Shown: positions 53,871-63,907, counted from the first letter of the stretch. The stretch is DNA of 64,000 nucleotides from Bordetella genomosp. 9 (GCF_002119725.1 NZ_CP021109.1:4030001-4094000); one strand, 5' to 3'. Program-made: numbers and translations. Notes: generated from the letters alone by a model not told the origin.

Positions 53871-55061
53871 TCACCGCTCCACGAGCGCAATGCGCTTGTT
53901 GTACCAGTTCATCAACACGGAAATGGTCAGGCTGACCGTCAGATAGGCCGCCATGATGATCAGGATGCCTTCGATCGCCTGGCCCGTCTGGTTAAGGGTG
54001 GTGTTCACCACGGACACGATGTCGGGATAGCCGATGGCGACGGCCAGCGAACTGTTCTTGGTCAGGTTCAGGTACTGGCTGGTCATGGGCGGGATGATGA
54101 CGCGCAGCGCCTGGGGCAGCACTACCAGCCGCAGCACCAGCGAGCGCCGCAGGCCCAGCGAACCGGCCGCCTCCCATTGCCCGATATTGACCGCCTGGAT
54201 GCCGGAGCGCACGACTTCGGCAACGAAGGCGGATGTGTAGATCACCAGCCCGGCCAGCAGCGCGGCGAACTCCGGGGTGAGCGTAACGCCGCCGGCGAAG
54301 TTGAAGCCGCGCAGCACCGGCACATCCAGCGACAGCGAAGCGCCGCTGGCCAGCCAACCGAGCAGCGGCAAAGCGATGATCAGACCGATGGCCCAGCGCG
54401 TGAGCGGGAAGATTCGTCCCGTGGCCTCGCGCCGTTTGTTGCCCCAGTGCGCCAGCGCCAGCGTCAGCGCGATCGCCAGCCCCAGGCCGCCCAGCATCCA
54501 GTCCAGCGCGTCGCCCTGCAAGGACGGCAGTTTCAACCCGCGGTTGGATATGAAAACACCCGGCATGGGCTGGTGCGCCTGCCGCGGGCCCGGCATGTTT
54601 TCCGTGATCAGCGCATACCAGAAGAACAGCTGCAGCAGCAGCGGAATGTTGCGCATGACCTCGACATACAGGGACGCCAGCCTGGAGACGAGCCAGTTGC
54701 GCGACAGCCGCGCGATGCCGATCAGCGTGCCGAGCAGGGTGGCCAGCACGATTCCGGTCACCGCCACGCGCAGGGTGTTGAGGATCCCCACCATGACGGC
54801 GCGGCCGTAGGTATCGGCGGGCGTATAACGGATTGCCGTTTCGCCGATGGCGAAACCGGCCTCGCGCCCCAGGAAGCCGAAACCCGTGGAGATGTTGCGC
54901 GACGACAGGTTGTGCAGGGTGTTCGATACGAGGAACCAGGCCACCCATGCGACGATGGCCACCGCAACGATCTGGTAAACGATGGACCGCACGCCGGGAT
55001 CGTTCCAGGAAAGCTTGCGGACCGGCGCCCCGTTCGGCGGGGCCTTGGAAGCAGGAGTCAT
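53871..55061 (-). CDS. aapQ: General L-amino-acid ABC importer permease AapQ
   Basis: A 396-residue permease, TM segments spread over the chain, EAA-like motif EAAGSLGLRRSLVLRLVVLP. RNIPLLLQLFFWYALI (about residue 145) is typical of AapQ/BztB. ATG 55061 (MTPASKAP) follows GAGTCATTT-context weakly; upstream sequence is not coding. It lies between the binding protein and aapM. Confidence 0.92.
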   Translation of the reverse strand: MTPASKAPPNGAPVRKLSWNDPGVRSIVYQIVAVAIVAWVAWFLVSNTLHNLSSRNISTGFGFLGREAGFAIGETAIRYTPADTYGRAVMVGILNTLRVAVTGIVLATLLGTLIGIARLSRNWLVSRLASLYVEVMRNIPLLLQLFFWYALITENMPGPRQAHQPMPGVFISNRGLKLPSLQGDALDWMLGGLGLAIALTLALAHWGNKRREATGRIFPLTRWAIGLIIALPLLGWLASGASLSLDVPVLRGFNFAGGVTLTPEFAALLAGLVIYTSAFVAEVVRSGIQAVNIGQWEAAGSLGLRRSLVLRLVVLPQALRVIIPPMTSQYLNLTKNSSLAVAIGYPDIVSVVNTTLNQTGQAIEGILIIMAAYLTVSLTISVLMNWYNKRIALVER

Positions 55062-55127
55062 TTCGCCACCATACAACAGGCGCGAGCCGCCCACGCCGGG
55101 CGGCCCCATGCCTGCTTACACGAACGA

Positions 55128-56144
55128 TCAACGAATCGGCCAACCGTACATCAGGCCGCCCTGTTTCCATGGCGCGTTCAAGCCGCGCGGCAGCTTCATC
55201 AGGCTGCCGCCGCCCAGGTTGCGTTCGAAGCTTTCGCCGTAATTGCCCACCTGCTTGACGATGTTATAGGCCCATTTATCGTCCACGCCCAGGTTCTTGC
55301 CCATGCCGGGCGTCACGCCGAGGATGCGCTGCACGTTCGGGTTGGCGCTCTTGAGCATCTGGTCGACGTTCTGCGACGTGATGCCGTATTCCTCGGCTTC
55401 GAGCATGGCGTTCAAGGTCCAGCGCACCACGTTGAACCACTGCACGTCGTCCTGCCGCACCATGGGGCCGAGCGGCTCCTTGGAGAAGTCTTCGGGCAGG
55501 ATGATGTACTTGTCCGGATTCTCCAGCGTGGTCCGGGTGGATGCCAGCTGCGACTTGTCGGTGGTGAAGGCGTCGCACCGGCCGGCGGAGAAGGCTCGGA
55601 CGATTTCGTCGTACTTCTCGATCACCACCGGCTTGAATTCGATCTTGTTGCTGCGAAACCAGTCGGCCAGGTTGAGCTCGGTCGTGGTGCCAGGCTGAAC
55701 GCACACCGTGGCGCCGTTCAGGTCCTTGGCGCTCTTCACACCCAGATCCTTCGATACCATCACGCCCTGGCTGTCGTAGTAGTTCACGCCGGTCCCGAGC
55801 AGACCCAGCGTGGTATCGCGGGTCAGTGTCTCGGTGGTATTGCGCGTCAGGACGTCGATTTCGCCGGACTGCAGGGCCGTGAAGCGCTGCTGGGTATTGA
55901 GCGGGGTGATCTTGAACTTGCTGGCGTCATTGAACATGGTCGCGGCAATCGCGCGGCACATGTCCACGTCCAACCCCTTCCACTCGCCCTTGCTGTCTGG
56001 CGAGGAAAACCCCGGAACGCCCGTGGACACGCCGCACTGGACGAAGCCCTTCTTCTTGACGTTGTCGAACGTGGCGCCCGCGTGCGCGAGCCCGCAAACG
56101 GCCAGCAAGGCGGCGCCCAGGGCGGCCGATTTCCAGGTCTTCAT
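55128..56144 (-). CDS. aapJ: General L-amino-acid-binding protein AapJ
   Basis: A 338-residue periplasmic receptor of the polar amino-acid type (type 2 fold). A signal peptide ends near AHA (about residue 20), then DNVKKKGFVQCGVSTGVPGF. Further motifs: GLDVDMCRAIAATMF, LTRNTTETLTRDTT, GRCDAFTTDKSQLAS, WFNVVRWTLNAM. ATG 56144 has GGAG six bases upstream. First gene of the operon; binds glutamate, aspartate or a broad range of L-amino acids. Confidence 0.94.
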   Translation of the reverse strand: MKTWKSAALGAALLAVCGLAHAGATFDNVKKKGFVQCGVSTGVPGFSSPDSKGEWKGLDVDMCRAIAATMFNDASKFKITPLNTQQRFTALQSGEIDVLTRNTTETLTRDTTLGLLGTGVNYYDSQGVMVSKDLGVKSAKDLNGATVCVQPGTTTELNLADWFRSNKIEFKPVVIEKYDEIVRAFSAGRCDAFTTDKSQLASTRTTLENPDKYIILPEDFSKEPLGPMVRQDDVQWFNVVRWTLNAMLEAEEYGITSQNVDQMLKSANPNVQRILGVTPGMGKNLGVDDKWAYNIVKQVGNYGESFERNLGGGSLMKLPRGLNAPWKQGGLMYGWPIR

Positions 56145-56373
56145 GGCGATCTCCATAGGAAGTGACGGGAAGTTCGAGCGACGGACGGCTGCCGGCCCTA
56201 GCTGCGCCGGATGGTAGCCGCCTGAAAAAACCAGGGACATGGGGGAAATCCCTGCGACGCCGCCGCTGATTATGGGGGACGTATCATGCCATAAAGCGCG
56301 CAGCGCGGGCGCAGCCGGCCTGCGCGCCGAGGCGCCGCCACGGTACTATTGCGGCTTCATCCCGTCATCCGCC

Positions 56374-57048
56374 ATGATCGAATTCCAGCACGTATTCAAA
56401 TCGTACGGACGCGGCCGCAACATCCTGGCCGATATCAACTTCCGCATTACGGCGGGCGAATTCGTCTTCGTATCGGGCCCCTCGGGCGCCGGCAAATCCA
56501 CCCTGCTGAAGCTGATCGGCGGCCTGGAGCCCCCCAGCCGGGGTTCGATCCAGGTCAACGGCCAGCGGCTCGACAAACTGCCGCAGCGGGCCCGGCCCTA
56601 CCTGCGCCGGGCGGTGGGCGTGATCCTGCAGGACACGCACCTGCTGTATGACCGCAACGCCTTCGAGAACGTCATGCTGCCCCTGGCGGTCACCGGCCAG
56701 CCTTGGGATTCGGCCGCGGCACGTGCCCGCGCCGCCCTGGAAAAGGTCGGCCTGTCCGGCAAGGAAAGCTTGAACCCGATCGAACTGTCCGGCGGCGAAC
56801 AGCAGCGCCTGGCCATCGCCCGGGCCATCGTCAACCGGCCGGCCATCCTGATCGCGGACGAGCCGACGGCCAACCTGGACCACGATAGCGCGCTGCGCAT
56901 CATGAACGTATTCCGCGACTTCAACCGGGTGGGCGTGACCACCCTGATCGCTTCGCACGACCAGGAACTGATGTCGCACTACGCGCAGCGGGTCTTGCGC
57001 ATCGAGCCGGGCCGCTTCGCCGATCTGTCCCAGGAGACCCAACCATGA
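56374..57048 (+). CDS. ftsE: Cell-division ABC ATPase FtsE
   Basis: A 224-residue ATPase. Walker A GPSGAGKST, signature LSGGEQQRLAIARAI, Walker B ILIADEPTANLD. With FtsX it activates septal peptidoglycan hydrolases during division. ATG 56374 (MIEFQHVFKSYG) is the family start; the frame upstream is open but not coding. The ftsX ATG overlaps its stop. Confidence 0.95.
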   Translation: MIEFQHVFKSYGRGRNILADINFRITAGEFVFVSGPSGAGKSTLLKLIGGLEPPSRGSIQVNGQRLDKLPQRARPYLRRAVGVILQDTHLLYDRNAFENVMLPLAVTGQPWDSAAARARAALEKVGLSGKESLNPIELSGGEQQRLAIARAIVNRPAILIADEPTANLDHDSALRIMNVFRDFNRVGVTTLIASHDQELMSHYAQRVLRIEPGRFADLSQETQP

Positions 57049-57953
57049 ATGCATGGCTGCGGCAACACCGCTATGCATTGGGCATTACGCTGCGCCGCAT
57101 GCTGGCCCAACCGTTTTCATCGCTGGCCAATCTGCTGGTGATGGCGCTGGCGCTGGCCCTGCCGGTGCTGGGCGCCGCCATCCTGGTCTCGGTGCAGCCC
57201 GTGGCGCGCCAGCTTTCCGTCACCCCGGAACTGACCGTCTTCATGAAGGTTGACGCGCCGGCGGGCGCGGCGGCATCGGTCGCCGACCGGATCCGCAAGG
57301 AGTTCGGCGACCAGGTCCGTGAAGTCCGTACGGTCGGGCGTGACGCCGCGCTGGCGGACCTGCGCCGCGACCCGGCCTGGGCGCAGGCGCTGGCAGTACT
57401 GCCCGGCAACCCCCTGCCCGACGCCGTGGTGGCCACCTTGCGCGACGGCGAGGACCTCGCCGGCCGCGCAGCGCGGCTGGCACAGGCGTGGAAGGGCTGG
57501 GACCAGGTGGAGCAGGTGCAGTTGGACAGCGCCTGGGTGCAGCGCATGGAAGCGCTGCTGCGGTTCGGGCGCATCGGGCTGATCTTTCTTGCCGCCTGCG
57601 TCGCGGTGGTCGTGCTGGCCACGGTCTTCAATACCGTGCGGATGCAGGCCCTGACCCAGCGCGAGGAAATCGCCGTGGCGCGGCTGGTCGGCGCCACCGA
57701 GTCCTTCGTGCGGCGTCCATTTCTTTACCTGGGCGCCCTCTCCGGCGCGCTGGCGGCCTTGCTGGGCATCGCCATCGCAGCCATCGCGCTTTCGCCGCTG
57801 AACGAGGCGCTGCTGGCCTTGGCCCGCAGCTACGGGGCCGACTTCGCCCTGCATATGCCCGAAGCGCCCTGGCTGGCCCTGGCGGTAGTGGCCGCCGCGG
57901 TGCTGGCCGCCCTGTCCGCCCGCTGGTCGGTGACGCGCAGCACCCGATTCTGA
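57045..57953 (+). CDS. ftsX: Cell-division permease-like protein FtsX
   Basis: A 302-residue membrane protein with four TM helices: one at about 24-50, a periplasmic domain (about 55-175), then three. The C-terminal half (IALSPLNEALLALARSYG, LALAVVAAAVLAALSA) is family-like. It overlaps ftsE by 4 bases (ATGA). No ftsY upstream and no rpoH downstream, the usual neighbours in gamma-proteobacteria. Confidence 0.93.
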   Translation: MNAWLRQHRYALGITLRRMLAQPFSSLANLLVMALALALPVLGAAILVSVQPVARQLSVTPELTVFMKVDAPAGAAASVADRIRKEFGDQVREVRTVGRDAALADLRRDPAWAQALAVLPGNPLPDAVVATLRDGEDLAGRAARLAQAWKGWDQVEQVQLDSAWVQRMEALLRFGRIGLIFLAACVAVVVLATVFNTVRMQALTQREEIAVARLVGATESFVRRPFLYLGALSGALAALLGIAIAAIALSPLNEALLALARSYGADFALHMPEAPWLALAVVAAAVLAALSARWSVTRSTRF

Positions 57954-58234
57954 GAGATCGCGGTTTCCGGCGCCGGACCCGGCCGCCCGTGGGGCAAGGC
58001 CCGAAGCGGGCAGCGTTGCGATGCCGCAAATTCCCGAGCAGCCGCCCGAATGGCGGCCTGATTCGCGTCTTGGCCCGGCGCTGGTCTACCTACACTGATC
58101 CTGCGGCAGCCCGCGGCGCGGCAGCTCGCCAGGGGCCGCCGCGCAACATCGATGAAGTGACATAGAAATAAAGTCGAATTTTCGGCAAATTTTAGTAATA
58201 TCCGTTTTCCCGCCTCTTCCGCCGCACACCGACC
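57954..58234. promoter_or_regulatory. ftsX-cheD gap with AT-rich promoter-like patch
   Basis: 281 bases, no gene. The 3' part (58160-58205) is markedly AT-rich. TAATAT at 58196-58201 could be a -10 box 34 bases before the cheD ATG; no good -35 is seen. TAAAGTC at 58169 resembles the -35 of a flagellar FliA promoter, but the matching GCCGATAA is absent. Confidence 0.35.
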
Positions 58235-58870
58235 ATGTCAGCCCGTGACGCCCGCGCGACGCGCCACTACTTCGATAGTGCCTTCAACTATCAGGCGGTC
58301 AAAGTACTGCCCAACGAGTACTACGTGACGGGCGACGATCTGATGATCACGACAGTCCTGGGCTCCTGCGTGGCAGCCTGTATCCGGGATCCCCAGACCG
58401 GCGTGGGCGGCATGAATCATTTCATGCTGCCCGAAGGCGACAGCCAGTCCCCCGCATCGGCGACGATGCGCTATGGCGCCTTTGCGATGGAAGTACTGAT
58501 CAACGAGGTGCTCAAGGCGGGCGCCGCGCGAGAACGTCTGCAGGCCAAGGTATTCGGGGGCGGCGCGGTGCTGGAAGCGATGCACCAGCTGAACATCGGT
58601 GAACGCAACGGCCACTTTGTGCTGAACTACCTGAAGATGGAAGGCATCCCGGTGCTGGCACAGGATCTGGGTGACGTCTACGCCCGCCGCATCAGCTTCT
58701 TTCCCCGCGACGGCCGCGTGATGGTCCGCAAAATGACCACGAAGCCGCGCGCGATCGAAATCATCGCGAAGCGCGAAGTGGCCGTCGCCGAAACCCTCAA
58801 GGAAAAGACGGTCGCCAAGCCCAAAGTGGAGCGCTTCGCCATGCCGGCGCGCCGCGCGCCGGCCGTCTAG
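58235..58870 (+). CDS. cheD: Chemoreceptor glutamine deamidase CheD
   Basis: A 211-residue enzyme that deamidates specific glutamines of chemoreceptors. The catalytic triad is visible: Cys45 in LGSCVAACI, His62 in GGMNHFMLP and Thr39 in ITTVLGSC, with the same 17-residue Cys-His spacing as Thermotoga CheD. The C-terminal 40 residues are basic and unlike the family core. It is isolated: no other chemotaxis genes adjoin. Confidence 0.93.
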   Translation: MSARDARATRHYFDSAFNYQAVKVLPNEYYVTGDDLMITTVLGSCVAACIRDPQTGVGGMNHFMLPEGDSQSPASATMRYGAFAMEVLINEVLKAGAARERLQAKVFGGGAVLEAMHQLNIGERNGHFVLNYLKMEGIPVLAQDLGDVYARRISFFPRDGRVMVRKMTTKPRAIEIIAKREVAVAETLKEKTVAKPKVERFAMPARRAPAV

Positions 58871-58980
58871 GGACCGTTACCGCCGGAATGCCGCGAACCG
58901 GCCGGCAGCGGGCGCCGCCAGGCGCGGTGCGCGACGGCCACCGGCATCGATGCGCCGGCAGCCGTGCGTGCGCTCCGGCG

Positions 58981-61900
58981 TCAGGCGGCCCGCACGGTGC
59001 CATGGCCGCTCGTCTCCCCGCCGCGCACATCCAGCTGGCGCAGCAGTTCCGCGCGGCGCGCCTCGGCGCGGGCGATGGCGGCCTCCTTGATATGACCGTA
59101 TCCGCGGATCTCCTCGGGCAAGCTGGCCAGGGCCACCGCCAGATCCAGATTGGCCCGGCTCAAACGGGGCAGCAGCGACGCGATGGTTTCGCGGTACTCG
59201 GCGATCAGCGCCCGCTCCTTGCGCCGCTCGGCGGTATGGCCGAACGGGTCGAACGCCGTTCCGCGCAGGAAGCGTCCTTTGCGCAGCAGGCCGAAGGCCT
59301 TCATCATCCAAGGCCCATAGGCCCGCTTGACCAAATGCCCATTGGCGTCGCGCCGGGAAAATGCGGGGGGCGCCAGATGGAAGCTGAGCTTCCAGTCGCC
59401 TTCGAACTGCTCGGCGACTTTGCGCAGGAACACGCCGTCGCTGTACAGCCGGGCCACCTCGTATTCGTCCTTGTACGCCATCAGCTTGAAGAGGTTGCGC
59501 GCCACGGCCAGCGTCAGCCGCGACGTCCCCGCCGCGCCCTGTTCGGCGGCTGCCACCTGCTCGACGAAATCCACATAGCGGCGCGCGTACGCGCTGTTCT
59601 GGTATTCCGTCAGGAAGCGCTGCCGTTTTTCCACCAGCGCCGCCACGTCGGCGGGCAGACGGCGGACGCCGGCGGTGTCGCTGGTATTGGCGCCGCGCCG
59701 GATCTCGATGATTTCGGCGCCGCCCTGACGGCCCTCGCCTTCGTCCGGCGCCGCCGGCTTGATCAGCCGCTGCACCGCCGCCAGATCCTGGGCGGCGCGC
59801 CGCCCCCAGGCAAAGGCGGCCTTGTTGTTCTCCACCTGCTGCCCGTTCAGCTCGATGGCCCGCAATAGCGCGTCGCGGCCCAGCGGAATCCAGCCCTTCT
59901 GATAGGCGTAGCCCAGCATCAGCGGATTTGCGTAGATGGCATCCCCCAACAGACCCACCGCCAGTTCCGCGGCATCCACCGCATCGACCTGCCCCGGCAT
60001 GCATGCCGCGCCGATATCGCGCCGCAGGCTGTCCGACGGCAGGCGCCAGTCAGGGTTGGAAATGAACGCGGCCGTGGGCGCCACATCGCTATTGAGCAGC
60101 AAGCGGGTGCGTTCGGGACGCATGCGGGCAACCGCATCCTGGCTGCTGGCGACCACAAGGTCTCCCGCCAGCACCAGGTCCGCTTCTCCCATGGCGACAC
60201 GCGTGTTCAGCAGATGCCCCGGCGACTGCGCGAGAATCACATGCGAATGCACCGCGCCGCCCTTCTGCGCCAGACCCGCCATATCCAGCACGGAGCATCC
60301 CTTGCCTTCCAGGTGGGCCGCCATGCCGAGCAATTGGCCGATGGTCACCACCCCGGTGCCGCCCACGCCGGCAATGAAAACGCCATAGGGGCGTTCCAGC
60401 CCGGGCTGCTGGGGCTCCGGCAGGTCGCGGTCGATGGCGTCCTGAGCGCCGATGCCCTTGGGCTTGCGCAGCTTGCCGCCTTCCACCGTCACGAAACTGG
60501 GGCAGAAGCCGTTCAGGCAGGAAAAATCCTTGTTGCAGCTGGACTGGTTGATCGTGCGCTTGCGGCCGAACTCGGTTTCCAGCGGCTCGACGGACAGGCA
60601 GTTGGATTTGTCGGAGCAGTCGCCGCATCCCTCGCACACACGGTCATTGATGACGACGCGCCGGGCGGGATCCGGATAGGCGTTGTGCTTGCGCCGGCGG
60701 CGCTTTTCCGTGGCGCAGGTCTGGTCGTAGATCAGGATCGACACGCCAGGGTATTCGCGCAGTTCGCGCTGCACGCGGTCCAGTTCGTTGCGGTGCACGA
60801 CCGGCACGCCCGGGGCCATGCCTTGCATCGTCTTGTATTTCTCGGGCTCGTCGGTGACGACGATGATTTTCTCGATGCCCTCGGCGGCCATCTGGCGCGT
60901 GATCATCGGCACGCTGATGGGGCCGTCCACGGGCTGCCCGCCCGTCATCGCCACCGCGTCGTTGAACAGGATCTTGTAGGTGATGGGCGTCTTGGCCGCC
61001 ACGGCGGCGCGTATCGCCAGCAGCCCGGAGTGGTAGTAGGTGCCGTCGCCCAGGTTGGCGAATACGTGCTTTTCTTCCGTGAAGGGCGCGTGGCCGATCC
61101 ACGGCACACCCTCGCCGCCCATATGCGTGAAGAGGTCGGTGCTGCGTCCCATCCAGCGGACCATGTAATGGCATCCGATGCCCGCCATGCCGCGCGACCC
61201 TTCGGGCACCCGCGTGGACGTGTTGTGCGGACAGCCGGAACAGAACCACGGCTTGCGCTCGGCCACCACGCGGGGCCGCGACAGCGCGCGTTCGCGCGCT
61301 TCGATGAATGCCAGGCGGGCTTCGATGCCGGCGCGCACGTCGGGCGGCAGCTCGAACTTCAGCAGGCGCGAGCCGATGGCCTTGGCGACGATTGCCGGCG
61401 AGAACTCGTAATGCGCCGGAAGCAGCCAGTTGCCCTGCGGAACCGCCCACTCGCCGCCGTCCTTGTCGTCGAACTTGCCGACCACGCGGGGGATTTTCTT
61501 GCCGCTGCCCACCCACGCGAACAGTTCCTCTTTCAGCTGGTATTCCAGGACCTGGCGCTTTTCCTCCACGACCAGGATTTCATCGAGTCCCTCGGCGAAG
61601 CGCTGCATGCCGGTGGCTTCCAGGGGCCAGACCATGCCTACCTTGAACAGCCGCACGCCGATGCGGCGGCAGGTCTCGTCGTCCAGGCCCAGATCGGACA
61701 ATGCCTGCCGCGTATCGAGATATGCCTTGCCCGAGGTCATGATGCCGAAGCGCGCGGATTCGGTGGGCACGTGCCATAGCTCGCGGTTCAGGTTGTTGGC
61801 GCGCGCATAGGCCAGCGCCGCATACAACTTGAAGTCCAGCAGACGGGCTTCCTGTTCCAGCGGCGTGTCGGGCAGGCGGATATTGAGTCCGTCCGGCGGC

Positions 61901-62616
61901 ATGCGGAAATCTTCCGGCAAAACGATGCTGACGCGCTCGGGATCGACTTCGACCGAGGCGGACACTTCCACGATATCGGTGATGCATTTCATGCCCACCC
62001 ACACGCCCGCATACCGGCTCATCGCCCAGCCGTGCAGCCCGTAGTCCAGCACCTCCTGGACGGTCGAGGGAAACAGCACCGGGATCAGACAGGCCTTGAG
62101 CAGGTGGTCGCTCTGATGCGGCAGCGTGGAGGACTTGGCGGGATGGTCGTCGCCGGCCACCACCAATACGCCGCCGTGACGGGACGTGCCCGCCGCGTTG
62201 GCGTGCTTGAAAACGTCGCCGCAACGGTCTACGCCCGGCCCCTTGCCGTACCACATGCCGAACACGCCGTCGTAGCGGGCGCCGGGAAACAGGTTTACCT
62301 GCTGCGATCCCCATACGGCCGTGGCGGCCAGATCCTCGTTCAACCCCGGCTGGAAGACGACGTGGTGCGCCTTCAGATACTTCTCGGCCTTCCACATGTT
62401 CAGGTCCACGCCGCCCAGGGGCGAGCCGCGATAACCTGAAATGAACCCCGCGGTGTTGAGCCCTGCGCGCACGTCTCGCATGCGCTGCATCATCGGCAGG
62501 CGTACCAATGCGTGTATGCCGCTCATCCAGGCGCGGCCGGTTTCCAGGGAATACTTGTCGTCCAGCTGGACGGCGTCGAGCGCGGCGCGCTGCGCCGGCG
62601 TAAGGGGGGCGTTCAT
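58981..62616 (-). CDS. Indolepyruvate ferredoxin oxidoreductase, fused alpha and beta subunits
   Basis: A 1211-residue cytoplasmic enzyme that oxidatively decarboxylates arylpyruvates to aryl-acetyl-CoA with ferredoxin. The N-terminal half has a pyrimidine-binding part (GFISGYRGSPLGGVDLNMW) and a TPP-binding core with WFCSGCPHN and GEGVPWIGHAPF. An iron-sulfur motif follows (CEGCGDCSDKSNC, then SSCNKDFSCLNGFCP). The C-terminal half is the gamma-like domain (FIAGVGGTGVVTIGQLLGMA) plus a terminal domain. Single-chain fusions of this length are common in beta-proteobacteria. Tryptophan or phenylalanine breakdown is its inferred role. Confidence 0.92.
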   Translation of the reverse strand: MNAPLTPAQRAALDAVQLDDKYSLETGRAWMSGIHALVRLPMMQRMRDVRAGLNTAGFISGYRGSPLGGVDLNMWKAEKYLKAHHVVFQPGLNEDLAATAVWGSQQVNLFPGARYDGVFGMWYGKGPGVDRCGDVFKHANAAGTSRHGGVLVVAGDDHPAKSSTLPHQSDHLLKACLIPVLFPSTVQEVLDYGLHGWAMSRYAGVWVGMKCITDIVEVSASVEVDPERVSIVLPEDFRMPPDGLNIRLPDTPLEQEARLLDFKLYAALAYARANNLNRELWHVPTESARFGIMTSGKAYLDTRQALSDLGLDDETCRRIGVRLFKVGMVWPLEATGMQRFAEGLDEILVVEEKRQVLEYQLKEELFAWVGSGKKIPRVVGKFDDKDGGEWAVPQGNWLLPAHYEFSPAIVAKAIGSRLLKFELPPDVRAGIEARLAFIEARERALSRPRVVAERKPWFCSGCPHNTSTRVPEGSRGMAGIGCHYMVRWMGRSTDLFTHMGGEGVPWIGHAPFTEEKHVFANLGDGTYYHSGLLAIRAAVAAKTPITYKILFNDAVAMTGGQPVDGPISVPMITRQMAAEGIEKIIVVTDEPEKYKTMQGMAPGVPVVHRNELDRVQRELREYPGVSILIYDQTCATEKRRRRKHNAYPDPARRVVINDRVCEGCGDCSDKSNCLSVEPLETEFGRKRTINQSSCNKDFSCLNGFCPSFVTVEGGKLRKPKGIGAQDAIDRDLPEPQQPGLERPYGVFIAGVGGTGVVTIGQLLGMAAHLEGKGCSVLDMAGLAQKGGAVHSHVILAQSPGHLLNTRVAMGEADLVLAGDLVVASSQDAVARMRPERTRLLLNSDVAPTAAFISNPDWRLPSDSLRRDIGAACMPGQVDAVDAAELAVGLLGDAIYANPLMLGYAYQKGWIPLGRDALLRAIELNGQQVENNKAAFAWGRRAAQDLAAVQRLIKPAAPDEGEGRQGGAEIIEIRRGANTSDTAGVRRLPADVAALVEKRQRFLTEYQNSAYARRYVDFVEQVAAAEQGAAGTSRLTLAVARNLFKLMAYKDEYEVARLYSDGVFLRKVAEQFEGDWKLSFHLAPPAFSRRDANGHLVKRAYGPWMMKAFGLLRKGRFLRGTAFDPFGHTAERRKERALIAEYRETIASLLPRLSRANLDLAVALASLPEEIRGYGHIKEAAIARAEARRAELLRQLDVRGGETSGHGTVRAA

Positions 62617-62820
62617 GCTGTCTCCGTTTGTTTTGGATCGTTCGTGCCAGCCTGGGCGGCGCCTCTTGTGGAGAGCTCCCGGCCGGGGTGAACAGTTGAA
62701 CAGGCTTTGCAGGTTGGGCCTGTAACGTTTTTCCCATGCTGTTTTTACCCTTCGGCCGCCGGCCTAGCAAGGGGCACTTACCCTGCGCCGCAGCAAAACC
62801 GAAGCGGCGTGACGCGGTGC

Positions 62821-62826
62821 CATAAT
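62821..62826 (+). promoter_or_regulatory. -10 box CATAAT directly before mutY
   Basis: CATAAT ends seven bases before the ATG at 62834, so a leaderless mutY mRNA is possible. The ATG at 62825 overlaps this box. No clear -35. Confidence 0.35.
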
Positions 62827-62833
62827 GCCGGCC

Positions 62834-63907
62834 ATGGACTTCGCTACCCGCATCGCCGACTGGCAGGCGCGCCATGGCCGGCACGATCTGCCCTGGCAGA
62901 ACACCCGCGACCCCTACCGCATCTGGCTTTCGGAAGTGATGCTGCAACAGACCCAGGTCAGCACCGTCATTTCCTATTACCAGCGGTTTCTTGAACGCTT
63001 TCCCGATATTCATTCCCTTGCCGCTGCCGAAGAGGAAGCCGTCATGCCTTACTGGGCCGGCCTCGGGTACTACGCGCGCGCTCGCAATCTGCACCGCTGC
63101 GCCCGCCAGATCGTGGGCGACTGGGGCGGCCGCTTCCCGCCGGACGCGGCATCGATCGCCACGCTGCCCGGGATCGGCCGTTCGACGGCGGCCGCCATCG
63201 CGGCCTTCGCCTATGGCGAACGGTCGCCCATCATGGACGGCAATGTGAAGCGGGTCTTCGCGCGTCATTTCGGCGTGGAGGGCGACCCGGCGCGGCGCGA
63301 CACCGAGCTCCGGCTGTGGGCACTGGCCGAAGCCCAGTTGCGCGACGGCGCCGGCCCGGGCGTCGACATGGGGGCCTACACGCAGGGATTGATGGACCTG
63401 GGCGCCACGGTGTGCACGCGCGGCAAGCCGCTATGCGGCGCCTGTCCGGTGCGCGAAACCTGCGTGGCGCAGCGCGACGGCCGCCAGGCGGAACTGCCGA
63501 CGCCCCGGGCGCGCAAGGCAACGCCGGAGCGAAGCACGGCCATGCTGGTGGTGGAGCACGAGGGACGTGTACTGCTCGAACGCCGCCCTTCGCCCGGCAT
63601 CTGGGGCGGATTGTGGAGCCTGCCGGAATTCGATGCCGCGCTGAGCGGCACGCAGGCCTGCGCGCAACTGGGCGTGGAAACGGCCAGGGTGTGGGCGCTC
63701 GCCGCGTTTTCCCACACGTTTACGCATTTTCGTCTGCACGTGAAGCCGTGGTACGCGATCGTGACGCAGCGCCCGGCCGAAGGCGACCGCCCCAGGCAGT
63801 GGCTGGCGCTTGCGGACGCCGCGCAGGCCGCCCTGCCCGCGCCGGTGCGCAAGCTGATCGAGGGGCTGTCAGCGCTTCGTGGTGCGATGGCGGTTGACGC
63901 TCATTAG
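62834..63907 (+). CDS. mutY: Adenine DNA glycosylase MutY
   Basis: About 357 residues. It removes adenine mispaired with 8-oxoguanine. Motifs: LPWQNTRDPYRIWLSEVMLQ (catalytic Glu), helix-hairpin-helix LPGIGRSTAAAIAAFA with Ser in place of the lysine of bifunctional glycosylases, catalytic Asp in IMDGNVKRVFAR, the iron-sulfur ligands CTRGKPLCGACPVRETC, and a C-terminal Nudix-like domain that recognises 8-oxoG. ATG 62834 (MDFATRI) is preferred; 62825 adds three residues. Its 3' end overlaps convergent rodA by 39 bases. Confidence 0.94.
   Translation: MDFATRIADWQARHGRHDLPWQNTRDPYRIWLSEVMLQQTQVSTVISYYQRFLERFPDIHSLAAAEEEAVMPYWAGLGYYARARNLHRCARQIVGDWGGRFPPDAASIATLPGIGRSTAAAIAAFAYGERSPIMDGNVKRVFARHFGVEGDPARRDTELRLWALAEAQLRDGAGPGVDMGAYTQGLMDLGATVCTRGKPLCGACPVRETCVAQRDGRQAELPTPRARKATPERSTAMLVVEHEGRVLLERRPSPGIWGGLWSLPEFDAALSGTQACAQLGVETARVWALAAFSHTFTHFRLHVKPWYAIVTQRPAEGDRPRQWLALADAAQAALPAPVRKLIEGLSALRGAMAVDAH

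Noticed and set aside
58169..58190. FliA (sigma28) flagellar promoter before cheD
   Set aside because: TAAAGTC matches the -35, but no GCCGATAA follows at the required spacing.
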